Assembly: GCF_003097635.1 (NCBI RefSeq)
Contig: NZ_QCZI01000006.1
Span: 1-64,000, forward strand
Reading direction: 5' to 3'
Length of the DNA: 64,000 nucleotides
Origin: Flavobacterium psychrotolerans
GTDB taxonomy: Bacteria; Bacteroidota; Bacteroidia; Flavobacteriales; Flavobacteriaceae
The notes under the pieces were generated by a model. That model was not told the origin of the DNA and searched no databases. It saw only the letters and a list, made by a program, of their open reading frames with translations. The first letter of the stretch is position 1, and each line of letters opens with the position of its first letter. Both the position numbers and the translations under genes were made by a program. Positions 1 to 9,112 of the stretch are shown piece after piece.

Positions 1-63
1 AAATCAGATTACAATAATGTCAATGAACTTGATTCTAACCAGCTGGTTTTCAACTTATTTTAA
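1..63 (+). CDS. C-terminal end of an unidentified protein (partial)
   Basis: An open frame runs from base 1 to a TAA at 61-63 and encodes 20 residues ending in NQLVFNLF. The aromatic C-terminus (final Phe, alternating hydrophobic residues) is typical of the last strand of an outer-membrane beta-barrel, so a porin-like or receptor-like protein is possible. The rest lies outside the window and the family cannot be named. It is convergent with the next gene, with a shared hairpin between them. Confidence 0.5.
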   Translation, partial: KSDYNNVNELDSNQLVFNLF

Positions 64-100
64 GTGGACACTAGTGAGATGGAATAGTGAAACTACACAA

Positions 101-140
101 AACAAAAAACGCATTTGCCTAAGCAAATGCGTTTTTTGTT
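101..140. terminator. bidirectional Rho-independent terminator
   Basis: A perfect 18-bp stem (101-118 paired with 123-140) with a CTAA loop. It is flanked by A-run and T-run on its two sides, so it can stop transcription from both the gene ending at 63 and the minus-strand gene ending at 157. Confidence 0.85.
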
Positions 141-156
141 TTAGAGAGTTACCTCC

Positions 157-795
157 CTATTCATCGTCAGAAATATAGGTTTTATTGCCATTTGAGTTGA
201 TGTAATATCTCCCTCCTCTAGGGCCAGTATATACTTTTTTTCCGTTGTACTCACCTGTAATTTTATCCGGAACTTTTGGGGCTTTTTCTGTTGTTTCTCT
301 AACTTTTTCTGACGTTTTTTTTATTTTCGGCATTACCTTGTTTTCAACTTTTTTTGTTTCTTTTTTGGCGTCTGCAGTTGTTTTTTTTGTTTTTTCAGTT
401 GTCTTATCGGTTAATTCTTTGATTTCTTTTTTTGCCTTATTTTTCGATTTTTTGGTTTTAGTGCCAATCTTGTCAGTTGTTTCTTTGGTTTCTTTTTTTA
501 TATCTGCTTTAGCTTTTTTTGTTTTAGCACCTACTTTATCAGAAGTTTCTTTGGCTTCTTTTTTGGCTTTAGCCTCAGCTTTTTTAGTTTTTGCAGCTTC
601 TTTTTTTGCATCAGCCTCAGCTTTTGATGCTTCTTTTTTCATTTTGTCAGCCTCTTTTTTTGCAGCTGCTTTTTCTTTTTTTACTTGTGCCGCTTTTTCG
701 GTTTTAGCTTTAGTGGCTTTTTTCTCTTTTGTTTCTTGAGCATAAAAATTACCAGAAAGAAGGAACACGAGACATATTAACAATAAATTTTTCAT
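157..795 (-). CDS. secreted Lys/Ala-rich histone-like protein with PBCV basic-adaptor-type C-terminus
   Basis: This 212-residue protein starts with a clear signal peptide (residues 1-19, ending NFYA-Q). About 150 residues then consist almost only of Lys, Ala, Glu and Thr in loose repeats such as KKETKETTDKIGTKTKK, like a histone-H1 tail or a long charged helix. The C-terminus (about residues 180-205) has GKKVYTGPRGGRYYI followed by NGNKTYI. This resembles the short PBCV-specific basic adaptor domain found at the ends of viral and bacterial basic proteins. The signal peptide implies export, so chromosomal DNA binding is unlikely; binding to envelope polymers or extracellular DNA is only a guess. 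Its composition explains the long false frame on the other strand. Confidence 0.75.
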   Translation of the reverse strand: MKNLLLICLVFLLSGNFYAQETKEKKATKAKTEKAAQVKKEKAAAKKEADKMKKEASKAEADAKKEAAKTKKAEAKAKKEAKETSDKVGAKTKKAKADIKKETKETTDKIGTKTKKSKNKAKKEIKELTDKTTEKTKKTTADAKKETKKVENKVMPKIKKTSEKVRETTEKAPKVPDKITGEYNGKKVYTGPRGGRYYINSNGNKTYISDDE

Positions 796-863
796 AATAG
801 GTTGATTTTAAATTATTAATTAGGATAAAGTTAATAATTTAATTTTATATTTTAAGAAAAAAA

Positions 864-3800
864 TTAAAAATATGCTCGTAATTGTATGCTTCCAGTATGT
901 ATCGTTTGGCTGGTTTCGCTCTTTCGGCCCTGATAGTTAAGGTTAACATCTAAAAACTGTGTTAAGTTTCGTTGAATCAACAATCGCCAGGTCATGTTTT
1001 GCCCTGGTTGCAATCCTTCTAGCATCTGGAAAGCTACTGCCGAGGCATCGTTTCCGTTAAATTTATTTTCATATAATGAAAATTCGCCATTCATCGTGAG
1101 TTTCTTTTCGCTGGCATAGGTAAAGGAAGTTCCAATTCGAGTTTGTTTCAGTGTTTCTAATTCGCTAATTTTATTTTCTTTGTTTTGGAGTTCATAAAAC
1201 AAATCCCAACTTGCATTTCGGGAGAATAAATAGGAAATTTTAGGAGACAATTGATAGCCTTCTATGGTGTAATTTCGGGACGCATAATTCTCGACCATGG
1301 ATGCTGTTCGGAGCGTTTTAGCGGCCATCGCAAACAACCAGCTTTTCTTGTATAAATGCTGGTATTGCAATTGATGGGAATCATTTTTACTTTCCAAAGA
1401 ACCAACTGAAAGTAAATTCCTAGAGCGACTGTTCAAATAGGTATAGGTTACCGAATGGTCCTGTTTTCCTCGTTTGTAAAATAAACTGTTCCTAAAACTG
1501 GTATTCAATCCTAACAGATCTTCATCGGAATTATTAAATGGATTTAGGTCGAAATTGTTTCCGTTGCGCTTTATTTTTCGGTCAATCAAATAGGAAGTTT
1601 GGTTGTAGAAATACGACGCAATTTTTTTAAAACCCTGTTCATTTTGCCATTGATTTAAATTTAAAGTCACCGATTCCGAAAATTTATTTTGATGCGTTTT
1701 TATGAAAATCTGGTTGGGTAAAAATACGCGAACGTACTTGGCCTGATCGGGAAAAGGAGCAACTTCAAACTCTTGCAGTTCCTGGATTTCATTACCATTG
1801 TAATCATTCCAAGTGTAAACGCCTCGCCCGGGATCAACTTCCAGATAGGTAAATTCTTGTTGTGGAATGGTTCCGGAAGTGGTTTCAAAAGCCGTTGTAG
1901 TTTGAATAAATTGGTCGAAAAAACGAGAATTATACAAAATTCTGGAATTCAATGATGGTTCGTTCCCTCGAATAACATCAACATATTTCAAATTTCTATA
2001 ATTCACAAAAACAGACAAATCGCTTTTTTCGTTCTGAATTAATTTCGATTTAATATAATAGGATTGCGAATTGTTCACGCGTTTTATAAACCCATTTTGC
2101 ACACTATCGTTTTGTCGGGTTAAATACCCCATTTCGGCATACACTTTCGTACTATCACCCCGTCCTAAAAAAGCACCATATTCCGTAAATTTTTGGCTTA
2201 AAGCCGAAAACTGATTGGACGATTTAATTTTTCCCTGATTATTTTCCAATCTAAGGCTCGCGCCAACCCAGTTTTTATTGAAATGATACCGGGTTTGGGT
2301 TTGGTTTCGGATGAATTTTGAATCGGTTAAAGTGGCATCGCTATTCAAAAAACTCCCCTGATTTTGAATGTTCCAATGGTTGAATTTAAACAATCCATTG
2401 ATGCTGTGGCGGCTTCCCGAAAACGTTTTGGTAAAATCAAGTTTTTCAAATTGATAGGTTAACAATCCCTTTTTAGGCAAATTAAAGTTCAAACCAGAAA
2501 CCAATAAACTTTGATTTCCTGAAACAGAGGTAAGGTTCCAATCCCTATTGAACTCAATGGTGTAAAGTCGTTCGATGGTTCTGAAATCCTTTTGCACGAA
2601 CTGAAAATTAGCAAAAGCATCGACTTCCCATTTTCCGGTAAAAAGACGCTTTTTCGAATTTATTTTTCCAGCCAAACCTTTATTATTGACGTCATCTTGA
2701 GAGGAGAAAAGATTCAGGTCGTTGTTGCTGATGCCTAACTCGAAATCAATGGAACTTTTTTCAGAAGGGTTGTATTTTCCTGTAATGGTGGCAATCTGTA
2801 TTTTAGTGGGCGCAACCAAACGGGTTATGGGTTCGTAATTGCCCTGTTTAACACTGTTTATAGGTTCTACATAGGAATAAATTTTACCAATTGCCCCGGC
2901 ATTAGATAATACATAATTTCCCAAATTATTTCCCACCAAACTATATTTTACATTATAAAGTAGTTCTTGGGAATTATTTGAATATTCAAAAGTTTCCACG
3001 CCATTGACGATTGTTTTTTTATACAGAATTTTATTTTCAGAATAACTGTCTGCATAGGCAGATGGTGCTGTCATCAAATCAGTATTGTCGCCAGCATTGA
3101 CTAATATTTGGGCTTGTTCTGTAGATAAATTTTGCTGTAAAGGTTGGTTTTTCACGTCGTTTTCAGAATAAACATAAGCACCAATACTCCATTTTTCCTG
3201 TTCATGGGTGGCGCCAAAATAAGTAAGAAATCGAGTGTAATTTCTGTCGGAATATTGATATTCTATGTTAATTCTCATTTCCGAAGTGATGGGGAACAGC
3301 GTCGTAAATTTGATTTCTCCTGCATTATAATCAATCGTGTAATCATTGTTTTCACCTCGTTTCAGCAAAATTCCATTCACATAAACGCGTTCTGATCCTG
3401 AAATGACCAAAATGTACAATTCGCCATTAGATCCGCGCAATTTATAGGGGCCTTGATTTCCTTCCTGGCCTATAAAATTACTTTTGGCATATTGGCCTCG
3501 AACCAAAGCCGCCGAGGCAAAAACATTGGTTTTTTTTTCTGGGGTTCCAAAAGTAAAATTGGTCGATAAGCCCTGCACTTTTTTGTTGAAATTTAGAAAA
3601 CTGGTTTTTCGGTTCTCCAAAAATAAATCTCCGGCACGAATGTTCCATTTGTCACTGAAAAGTTCAATGAATATTTGGTCAAATTCATCTAGTTTTTGCG
3701 AATAGCCGCCATTTTGCAGCGGAATATTACTGTCCTGAATGGAAGCGCGCAGGCTTACCTTATCGGATATTTTACCGGTAATTTGCAAATCGAGATTAGA

Positions 3801-4274
3801 GTTGACTACTGCGTTTTGGTTGTTGCCCACCGTGATTCCGCGAGTTATACTTCCCGAAGTGTTCAATCCGTCAAAAGGGACGAACTTTTTTACGGCATCA
3901 TTAGAAACGCGGTATAAATTATTTCCGCTGGCATCGTTACTCACCACACGGCTGTCGTCATAAATACTGTATTCTTTCGTTAGATAATCGGGTAGTTTAA
4001 GATACTGAACGGTTATAGTGTCTAGATTTTTCGGCAGATTATCCTTAAAAATCAATGTTCCTTTTTGAAAATTAATTTTGTAAAAAGAAGTGTCAATTGC
4101 ATTGGCATTGGTGTCAAGCAATTTAAAAAAACTCGAATTGATGCTGGTTTTCTCTACATGGATAGTGTCGTGAGAAACGGGAATTTTTTTGGTTTTATAA
4201 GGCGTGTTTATTTGTTGGGCTTGAAGCCCTGAAAAAGCACAAAGTATAACCCCAAAAAGCAGTTTTTGCAACAT
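864..4274 (-). CDS. large outer-membrane beta-barrel-like protein
   Basis: This 1136-residue protein has a signal peptide (residues 1-19, ending GLQA-Q). Near residues 290-320 is the motif ERVYVNGILLKRG followed by DYTIDYNAGEIKF. That short-domain pattern recurs in large Bacteroidota surface proteins, including SprA. The rest is rich in alternating aromatic and polar strands with many Asn, Ser and Tyr, and the chain ends in AYF, as expected for a barrel inserted by BAM. It is less than half the usual length of SprA, so it is not SprA itself. It is transcribed away from lysC, 88 bp downstream of it, possibly as the distal gene of that unit. The exact substrate or role is not recognisable. Confidence 0.7.
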   Translation of the reverse strand: MLQKLLFGVILCAFSGLQAQQINTPYKTKKIPVSHDTIHVEKTSINSSFFKLLDTNANAIDTSFYKINFQKGTLIFKDNLPKNLDTITVQYLKLPDYLTKEYSIYDDSRVVSNDASGNNLYRVSNDAVKKFVPFDGLNTSGSITRGITVGNNQNAVVNSNLDLQITGKISDKVSLRASIQDSNIPLQNGGYSQKLDEFDQIFIELFSDKWNIRAGDLFLENRKTSFLNFNKKVQGLSTNFTFGTPEKKTNVFASAALVRGQYAKSNFIGQEGNQGPYKLRGSNGELYILVISGSERVYVNGILLKRGENNDYTIDYNAGEIKFTTLFPITSEMRINIEYQYSDRNYTRFLTYFGATHEQEKWSIGAYVYSENDVKNQPLQQNLSTEQAQILVNAGDNTDLMTAPSAYADSYSENKILYKKTIVNGVETFEYSNNSQELLYNVKYSLVGNNLGNYVLSNAGAIGKIYSYVEPINSVKQGNYEPITRLVAPTKIQIATITGKYNPSEKSSIDFELGISNNDLNLFSSQDDVNNKGLAGKINSKKRLFTGKWEVDAFANFQFVQKDFRTIERLYTIEFNRDWNLTSVSGNQSLLVSGLNFNLPKKGLLTYQFEKLDFTKTFSGSRHSINGLFKFNHWNIQNQGSFLNSDATLTDSKFIRNQTQTRYHFNKNWVGASLRLENNQGKIKSSNQFSALSQKFTEYGAFLGRGDSTKVYAEMGYLTRQNDSVQNGFIKRVNNSQSYYIKSKLIQNEKSDLSVFVNYRNLKYVDVIRGNEPSLNSRILYNSRFFDQFIQTTTAFETTSGTIPQQEFTYLEVDPGRGVYTWNDYNGNEIQELQEFEVAPFPDQAKYVRVFLPNQIFIKTHQNKFSESVTLNLNQWQNEQGFKKIASYFYNQTSYLIDRKIKRNGNNFDLNPFNNSDEDLLGLNTSFRNSLFYKRGKQDHSVTYTYLNSRSRNLLSVGSLESKNDSHQLQYQHLYKKSWLFAMAAKTLRTASMVENYASRNYTIEGYQLSPKISYLFSRNASWDLFYELQNKENKISELETLKQTRIGTSFTYASEKKLTMNGEFSLYENKFNGNDASAVAFQMLEGLQPGQNMTWRLLIQRNLTQFLDVNLNYQGRKSETSQTIHTGSIQLRAYF

Positions 4275-4362
4275 AAAGAATATAACGCCAAGACATCAAA
4301 AGTAGTGCGTTTTATTTGATATTTCAAGAGTTTGAAATCCTTATATTCCTGTTAACATGAAA

Positions 4363-5622
4363 TTAAATCGCTTCCTTGGTCACAATTTGCATCGTTTCCC
4401 GACTCACTTGTTTCAACAAAACCTCCTTACCATCTTCAACCATTTGCGCCGCTTTTTCATCAAAATGTCTGATGGTGTAAAGCGAAACATTTTCGGTGTA
4501 AGAAACCTTGAATTTTTTTGCCAGTATATTTTTCAATTCATTAAAATTGCCAAATTTGTCTTCTACACAAATGGAGAAACTGATTGCAGAGTTTTGAATT
4601 AGACTTACTTTCATTTTGTATTGATGCAACAATCCGAAAATTTCGCTGATGTTTTCTTCCATGATAAATGAAAAATCTATTGAAGAAAGCGAAACCAACA
4701 ATTGGTTTTTCTTTACGATAAAACAAGGCAACTGCGGCACCAAATCTTCCCCTTTAGAAACGCTGGTTCCCGGTAATAAAGGGTTAATGAATGATTTTAC
4801 AAATAATGGAATTTCCTTTTTTTGTAATGGCTGTAAGGTTTTGGGATGAATAACGCTTGCTCCATAAAAAGCCAATTCGATGGCTTCCCGATAGGAAATT
4901 TGATTCAGCAAACTCGCATTTTCAAAATAGCGTGGGTCGGCATTCATCACTCCAGGAACGTCTTTCCAAATCGTCACGCTTTCCGCATTGAGGCAGTAGG
5001 CAAAAATAGCTGCGGTATAATCAGAACCTTCACGGCCTAAAGTGGTTGTGAAGCCATTTTCATCAGAACCTAAAAAACCTTGGGTAATATTCAAGACTTT
5101 TCGTTTTACGTTTTTAGAAATGTTTTTCTGTGTTAAATCCCAGTCCACTTCTGCATCACGATAGGTAGAGTCGGTTTTTATGAAGTTACGTACGTCTATC
5201 CAAGTGGTTTTTATACCCATGAAACTCATGAAATGAGAAAGGATAGTGGTCGAAATCAACTCTCCATAACTCACGATTTGGTCGTAAACAAAATTATAAT
5301 TTGGAGATTTGTTGTGACTTAAAAAATATTCCAAATCAAAAAATAAGCCATTCACCGCAGTAAATACCTCATTATTTTCATCTTCAAACAAATCCAATAA
5401 AATTTGATTATGGTATTTTTTCACTTCTTGAACGGAAGATTGCAGAGTTGCCGATTTGTCAAAATAAGCTGCAACTACAGTTTCTAAGGCATTTGTTGTT
5501 TTTCCCATCGCAGAAACTACCAGTAATACATCTTCATAACCTACTTTTTGTAAAAGGTCGTGTACGTTTTTAATTCCTGCAGCATCTTTCACGGATGCAC
5601 CACCAAATTTGAATACTCTCAT
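4363..5622 (-). CDS. lysC: aspartate kinase (monofunctional)
   Basis: Aspartokinase phosphorylates L-aspartate with ATP, the first step of Lys, Met, Thr and diaminopimelate synthesis. The N-terminus MRVFKFGGASVKDA carries the KFGG nucleotide-binding signature. LGREGSDYTAAIFA (about residues 195-208) matches the conserved catalytic loop of the amino-acid kinase fold. The C-terminal third (about residues 300-410) looks like the paired ACT regulatory region, and no homoserine dehydrogenase domain follows. At 419 residues the length fits the monofunctional enzyme. Some ACT residues look diverged, so the feedback specificity cannot be read. Confidence 0.9.
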   Translation of the reverse strand: MRVFKFGGASVKDAAGIKNVHDLLQKVGYEDVLLVVSAMGKTTNALETVVAAYFDKSATLQSSVQEVKKYHNQILLDLFEDENNEVFTAVNGLFFDLEYFLSHNKSPNYNFVYDQIVSYGELISTTILSHFMSFMGIKTTWIDVRNFIKTDSTYRDAEVDWDLTQKNISKNVKRKVLNITQGFLGSDENGFTTTLGREGSDYTAAIFAYCLNAESVTIWKDVPGVMNADPRYFENASLLNQISYREAIELAFYGASVIHPKTLQPLQKKEIPLFVKSFINPLLPGTSVSKGEDLVPQLPCFIVKKNQLLVSLSSIDFSFIMEENISEIFGLLHQYKMKVSLIQNSAISFSICVEDKFGNFNELKNILAKKFKVSYTENVSLYTIRHFDEKAAQMVEDGKEVLLKQVSRETMQIVTKEAI

Positions 5623-5627
5623 ATTTA

Positions 5628-5653
5628 TTTCAGATTTTAGATTTCAGATTTTC
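5628..5653. repeat. short intergenic repeat
   Basis: Two copies of TTTCAGATTT separated by TAGA lie between the lysC start and the next gene. Low-complexity direct repeats of this kind occur between flavobacterial genes. No function is visible. Confidence 0.4.
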
Positions 5654-5678
5654 AACTTGAAAAATGAAAGCCACTAAT

Positions 5679-6185
5679 TTATATTTTGTTTTTTTCTAAA
5701 AATTCATTTATTCCATTGGAGTCCATTTGTGCCACACGCCAATCATTTAAAACGACAGCACCTGATTTTTCATAAAAATCAATGGCCGGAGTGTTCCAAT
5801 CCAATACATTCCATTCAATTCTGCGGACTTTATCCTTTTTTCCTTGGGCAACTATTTCTTTGTATAAGGCATGTCCCAAACCTGAGCCACGCATTTCTTC
5901 TTTCACAATCAGATCTTCCAGATGAATTGTTCTTCCTTTCCAAGTAGAATAGCGGTAATAATACAAAGCCATTCCTACAATTTGCTCCGCCTGTTCGCTA
6001 TCGCTCGAGTCATTGTTAATTGTAGCGACAAAAGTATGAAATAATGGATTTTCGCCAAAACCATCGCGTACTAAATCGTTAACCGTTACAACAACGGCTT
6101 CTGGTTCTTTTTCAAAAACAGCAAGTTCCTTAATTAAATCTAGAATAGCCGGCATGTCTTCTTTACGGCCTTTTCTAATTCCCAT
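5679..6185 (-). CDS. GNAT acetyltransferase, spermidine/spermine N1-acetyltransferase-like
   Basis: This 168-residue single-domain GNAT protein matches the diamine acetyltransferase (SSAT) pattern: FEKEPEAV near the N-terminus, then [18 protein letters not shown]. The acetyl-CoA pyrophosphate loop is [16 protein letters not shown] (about residues 100-115), and [14 protein letters not shown] follows near residue 130. It likely moves acetyl groups from acetyl-CoA to polyamines or similar amines; the real substrate is not certain. It lies 56 bp upstream of lysC on the same strand, so co-transcription is plausible. Confidence 0.8.
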   Translation of the reverse strand: MGIRKGRKEDMPAILDLIKELAVFEKEPEAVVVTVNDLVRDGFGENPLFHTFVATINNDSSDSEQAEQIVGMALYYYRYSTWKGRTIHLEDLIVKEEMRGSGLGHALYKEIVAQGKKDKVRRIEWNVLDWNTPAIDFYEKSGAVVLNDWRVAQMDSNGINEFLEKNKI

Positions 6186-6353
6186 ATTTTATTTGCCCAT
6201 TTTTTTGATCTCAAGAACTATTCTTATAGTTTTTGGACTAAAAATTATCATTTAAGCGACAAATATACAATTCTGACAAACTATCTTGTGAAAATCATTT
6301 CAATTTCACAAAAACCCCGATATTTGTGTATAATTAACTACAACGATTTCGTT

Positions 6354-7373
6354 ATGGAAAAACACAACAAAACACTAGGAGAATTTATCATTGAAAATCA
6401 AAATGCGTTTCAATATTCTTCAGGAGAATTATCGCGAATCATCAATTCCATCCGACTTGCTGCCAAAGTAGTCAACTACAAAGTCAATAAGGCGGGTTTG
6501 GTAGATATTATTGGTGCTGCAGGGGAACAAAACATTCAGGGTGAAGACCAACAAAAATTAGACGTTTATGCTAATGAGGTTTTTATTCAAACCCTTATTA
6601 ATAGGGAAATTGTTTGCGGAATTGCCTCAGAGGAAAATGACGATTTCATTACTGTACAAGGTTCAGACAATAGCCACAACAATAAATATGTGGTTTTGAT
6701 GGATCCTTTAGACGGTTCGTCAAACATTGATGTGAACGTTTCGGTTGGAACTATTTTTTCAGTTTTCAGAAGAATTACGCCTATTGGAACACCTGTTGCA
6801 ATAGAAGATTTTTTGCAACCCGGCATCAATCAAGTCGCTGCCGGTTATGTTATTTATGGAACTTCGACCATGTTGGTTTATACTACGGGCTGTGGCGTAA
6901 ACGGATTTACCTTAAATCCAGCCATTGGAACTTTCTATTTGTCTCATCCCAACATGCAATTCTCTAAGGATGGAAGTATATATTCCATCAACGAAGGAAA
7001 TTATGTGCATTTTCCGCAGGGTGTGAAAGATTACATTAAATATTGCCAGTTTGAAGAAGGGGATAGGCCTTATACTTCCCGTTATATTGGAAGTTTGGTT
7101 TCCGATATTCATCGAAACATGATAAAAGGTGGAATCTATATTTATCCTACCAGTTCTAAAGCGCCAAAGGGGAAATTGCGTTTGCTCTATGAATGCAATC
7201 CAATGGCTTTTATTATAGAGCAAGCAGGAGGAAAAGCATCCGATGGTTTTGGAAGAATAATGGAAATTCAGGCTACGGAATTGCATCAAAGGGTTCCGTT
7301 TTTTGGAGGCAGTTACAATATGGTGGAGAAAGCTGAATGTTTTATGCAAAAGGCAAAATTGAGTAAATACTAA
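6354..7373 (+). CDS. fbp: fructose-1,6-bisphosphatase, class I
   Basis: It hydrolyses fructose-1,6-bisphosphate to fructose-6-phosphate in gluconeogenesis. The metal-binding signature [20 protein letters not shown] is at about residues 115-135. ALL-like N-terminal helices and the C-terminal substrate loop [20 protein letters not shown] with [10 protein letters not shown] are also present. At 339 residues from the ATG at 6354 it matches the family. An upstream in-frame start at 6288 would add 22 residues with no family similarity, so the start at 6354 ([12 protein letters not shown]) is preferred. It is divergent from the acetyltransferase at 6185. Confidence 0.93.
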   Translation: MEKHNKTLGEFIIENQNAFQYSSGELSRIINSIRLAAKVVNYKVNKAGLVDIIGAAGEQNIQGEDQQKLDVYANEVFIQTLINREIVCGIASEENDDFITVQGSDNSHNNKYVVLMDPLDGSSNIDVNVSVGTIFSVFRRITPIGTPVAIEDFLQPGINQVAAGYVIYGTSTMLVYTTGCGVNGFTLNPAIGTFYLSHPNMQFSKDGSIYSINEGNYVHFPQGVKDYIKYCQFEEGDRPYTSRYIGSLVSDIHRNMIKGGIYIYPTSSKAPKGKLRLLYECNPMAFIIEQAGGKASDGFGRIMEIQATELHQRVPFFGGSYNMVEKAECFMQKAKLSKY

Positions 7374-7385
7374 ATATTTAAAAAT

Positions 7386-7413
7386 AGGCTCCAAATTTTG
7401 GAGCCTGTTTTTT
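7386..7413. terminator. bidirectional terminator between fbp and the TerB-like gene
   Basis: AGGCTCCAAA at 7386-7395 pairs with the complementary arm ending at 7406 and is followed by a T-run. An A-run lies on the other side, so it can act for both convergent genes. Confidence 0.75.
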
Positions 7414-7843
7414 ATTTGTTCATATTTTTCATTTCATAAATAAAAGTATCCAAATCTACTTTTTTATCAATAAGTAAAAGCGCTTTGTTAACAATATAAT
7501 TGACATTGCTGGGGGTAAATCCTAAGGCAATTCCAAATTTTATCAAGAGCTGGTCTTGTTTGTCCCCTAAGTGGTGATCTCCACTAACCATCCTCGCCAA
7601 ATCATACAGTCGCTCCAATCGTTCTACATACAAATACGGCGGATTAATAGGATATTTTAATGGGTTTTCTAAAATTTCTTCATATTCCTTTGGAAATATT
7701 TCAAGATGCAAAGCCAATTTGTCCAAAAAAGCTTTTTCTTCTGGAGTACATTTTCCATCAGCCAACGCAACACGAACAATGGCTGAGAAATGACCTTTAT
7801 TTCTGTTTTTAAATTCGCTATCGAATAAGTCTGCTATTGACAT
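7412..7843 (-). CDS. TerB-like (tellurite resistance family) protein
   Basis: A 143-residue all-alpha cytosolic protein. IVRVALADGKCTPEEKAFLD resembles the acidic metal-binding repeat of the TerB fold, and a second helical repeat follows (GDKQDQLLIKFGIALGFTP). TerB proteins are linked to stress and metal responses; a single isolated copy like this has no defined role. The start at 7843 (MSIADLFD) is preferred over 7870, since the nine extra residues lack family character. Confidence 0.7.
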   Translation of the reverse strand: MSIADLFDSEFKNRNKGHFSAIVRVALADGKCTPEEKAFLDKLALHLEIFPKEYEEILENPLKYPINPPYLYVERLERLYDLARMVSGDHHLGDKQDQLLIKFGIALGFTPSNVNYIVNKALLLIDKKVDLDTFIYEMKNMNK

Positions 7844-8015
7844 AATGATTGGTTTTAGAGATACATACAAATATAATTCTATTTCAATTTTTATGAAAAC
7901 TATTTCTTAATAATTTTTGTTTTTTATTCGGAAAATTCTAAAATGTTAAATCCAACGTCCTGTTTTCAAAATTAATTGTAATTTTACATTGCCTAAATTT
8001 TTAACACCAGATATA

Positions 8016-8606
8016 ATGTCGGAATTTTTGACATATTTTCAATTAGCATGGGGGCATGTTTTAGATATTAAAGGATTTGACCACGTCTTATTTTTAATAG
8101 CTTTGGCATTGCCTTATGGCTTTAAAGACTGGAAAAGGTTGCTGCTTTTAGTCACCATTTTTACTATTGGTCAAACTTTAGCATTGTTACTTTCATTTTT
8201 CGGAATTGTTATTATTAAATTGTTGTTAGTCGAGTTTTTGATTCCAATAACCATATTAATCACCGCTCTTTTCAACTTGTTTTCAGTTGGTAAATCGTAT
8301 AAGGGCAACAGCATCAATTTGATTGGGATTGTAACTCTTTTTTTTGGAATCATTCATGGTTTGGAATTTTCAATTTACTTTAAATCTATTATAAAAGGAA
8401 GTCTGTCAGATAAAATAAAACCATTATTCGAGTTTGCTTTAGGAATAGAAGTAGCCCAGATTTTGATAGTTTTAGTGGTTTTGATTTTCTCTTATATACT
8501 TCAAAACTTTTTCCGATTCTCCAAACGTGATTTTACTTTGGTTTTTTCCTCTTTTGTAATTGGAGTTGTATTGCCAATAATTATTGAAAGTGCCATTTGG
8601 AATTAA
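8016..8606 (+). CDS. HupE/UreJ-like membrane protein
   Basis: This 196-residue hydrophobic protein has about six membrane segments. The N-terminal pattern FQLAWGHVLDIKGFDHVLFL with the later GIIHGLEFS resembles the His-containing motifs of HupE/UreJ-type proteins. Some of that family are metal (nickel/cobalt) transporters, but many Bacteroidota members stand alone with unknown cargo. No hydrogenase or urease genes lie nearby. The ATG at 8016 is preferred to a TTG at 7989. Confidence 0.75.
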   Translation: MSEFLTYFQLAWGHVLDIKGFDHVLFLIALALPYGFKDWKRLLLLVTIFTIGQTLALLLSFFGIVIIKLLLVEFLIPITILITALFNLFSVGKSYKGNSINLIGIVTLFFGIIHGLEFSIYFKSIIKGSLSDKIKPLFEFALGIEVAQILIVLVVLIFSYILQNFFRFSKRDFTLVFSSFVIGVVLPIIIESAIWN

Positions 8607-8681
8607 TTTCGATTAAAGATAGAATTCAAACAACCTTAACCCTATACTAGAATTGCTTAAAAAAGTTTTTCAAAACACTAA

Positions 8682-9110
8682 ATGGAATTAAAAAAATTAA
8701 ATAAATACGACAAAGCCTATCTTCGGATTGCTAAAGAATGGAGTCTTTTGTCCTATTGTAAGCGTAAGCAAGTGGGTGCAATAATAGTGCGCGACCGAAT
8801 GATTATTTCGGATGGATATAACGGAACGCCTTCTGGTTTTGAAAATTGTTGTGAAGATGATGAAGGGATAACTAATTGGTATGTATTGCATGCAGAAGCG
8901 AATGCAATCCTAAAAGTGGCGCGTTCTACACAAACCTGTGAAGGAGCTACGTTGTATATCACGCTTTCTCCCTGCAAAGAGTGCAGTAAATTGATCCATC
9001 AATCTGGAATTAAAAGAGTGGTGTATCAATTGGGTTACAAAGACAACGCTGGGATAGATTTTTTAACCAAAGCGGGGGTGATTGTTGAACAAATTGAAGT
9101 CTTAGAATAA
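8682..9110 (+). CDS. dCMP deaminase family protein
   Basis: This 142-residue zinc deaminase of the ComEB/dCMP type would convert dCMP to dUMP to feed thymidylate synthesis. It shows HAEANAI (His and catalytic Glu, about residues 69-75) and PCKECSKLI (two zinc Cys, about residues 96-104). SGYNGTP-like DGYNGTPSGFENC, typical of dCMP deaminases, lies near residue 45. It ends 2 bp before the next start, so the two genes are probably an operon. Confidence 0.88.
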   Translation: MELKKLNKYDKAYLRIAKEWSLLSYCKRKQVGAIIVRDRMIISDGYNGTPSGFENCCEDDEGITNWYVLHAEANAILKVARSTQTCEGATLYITLSPCKECSKLIHQSGIKRVVYQLGYKDNAGIDFLTKAGVIVEQIEVLE

Positions 9111-9112
9111 AC

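Noticed and set aside
245..739. 164-residue plus-strand frame rich in Phe, Ser and Ala
   Set aside because: It is the complement of the Lys-rich repeat gene at 157-795: AAA/AAG codons read as Phe/Leu on the other strand. No start context or family features.
6912..7394. 160-residue minus-strand frame over the fbp 3' half
   Set aside because: Antisense to fbp with no independent motif; it also crosses the terminator.
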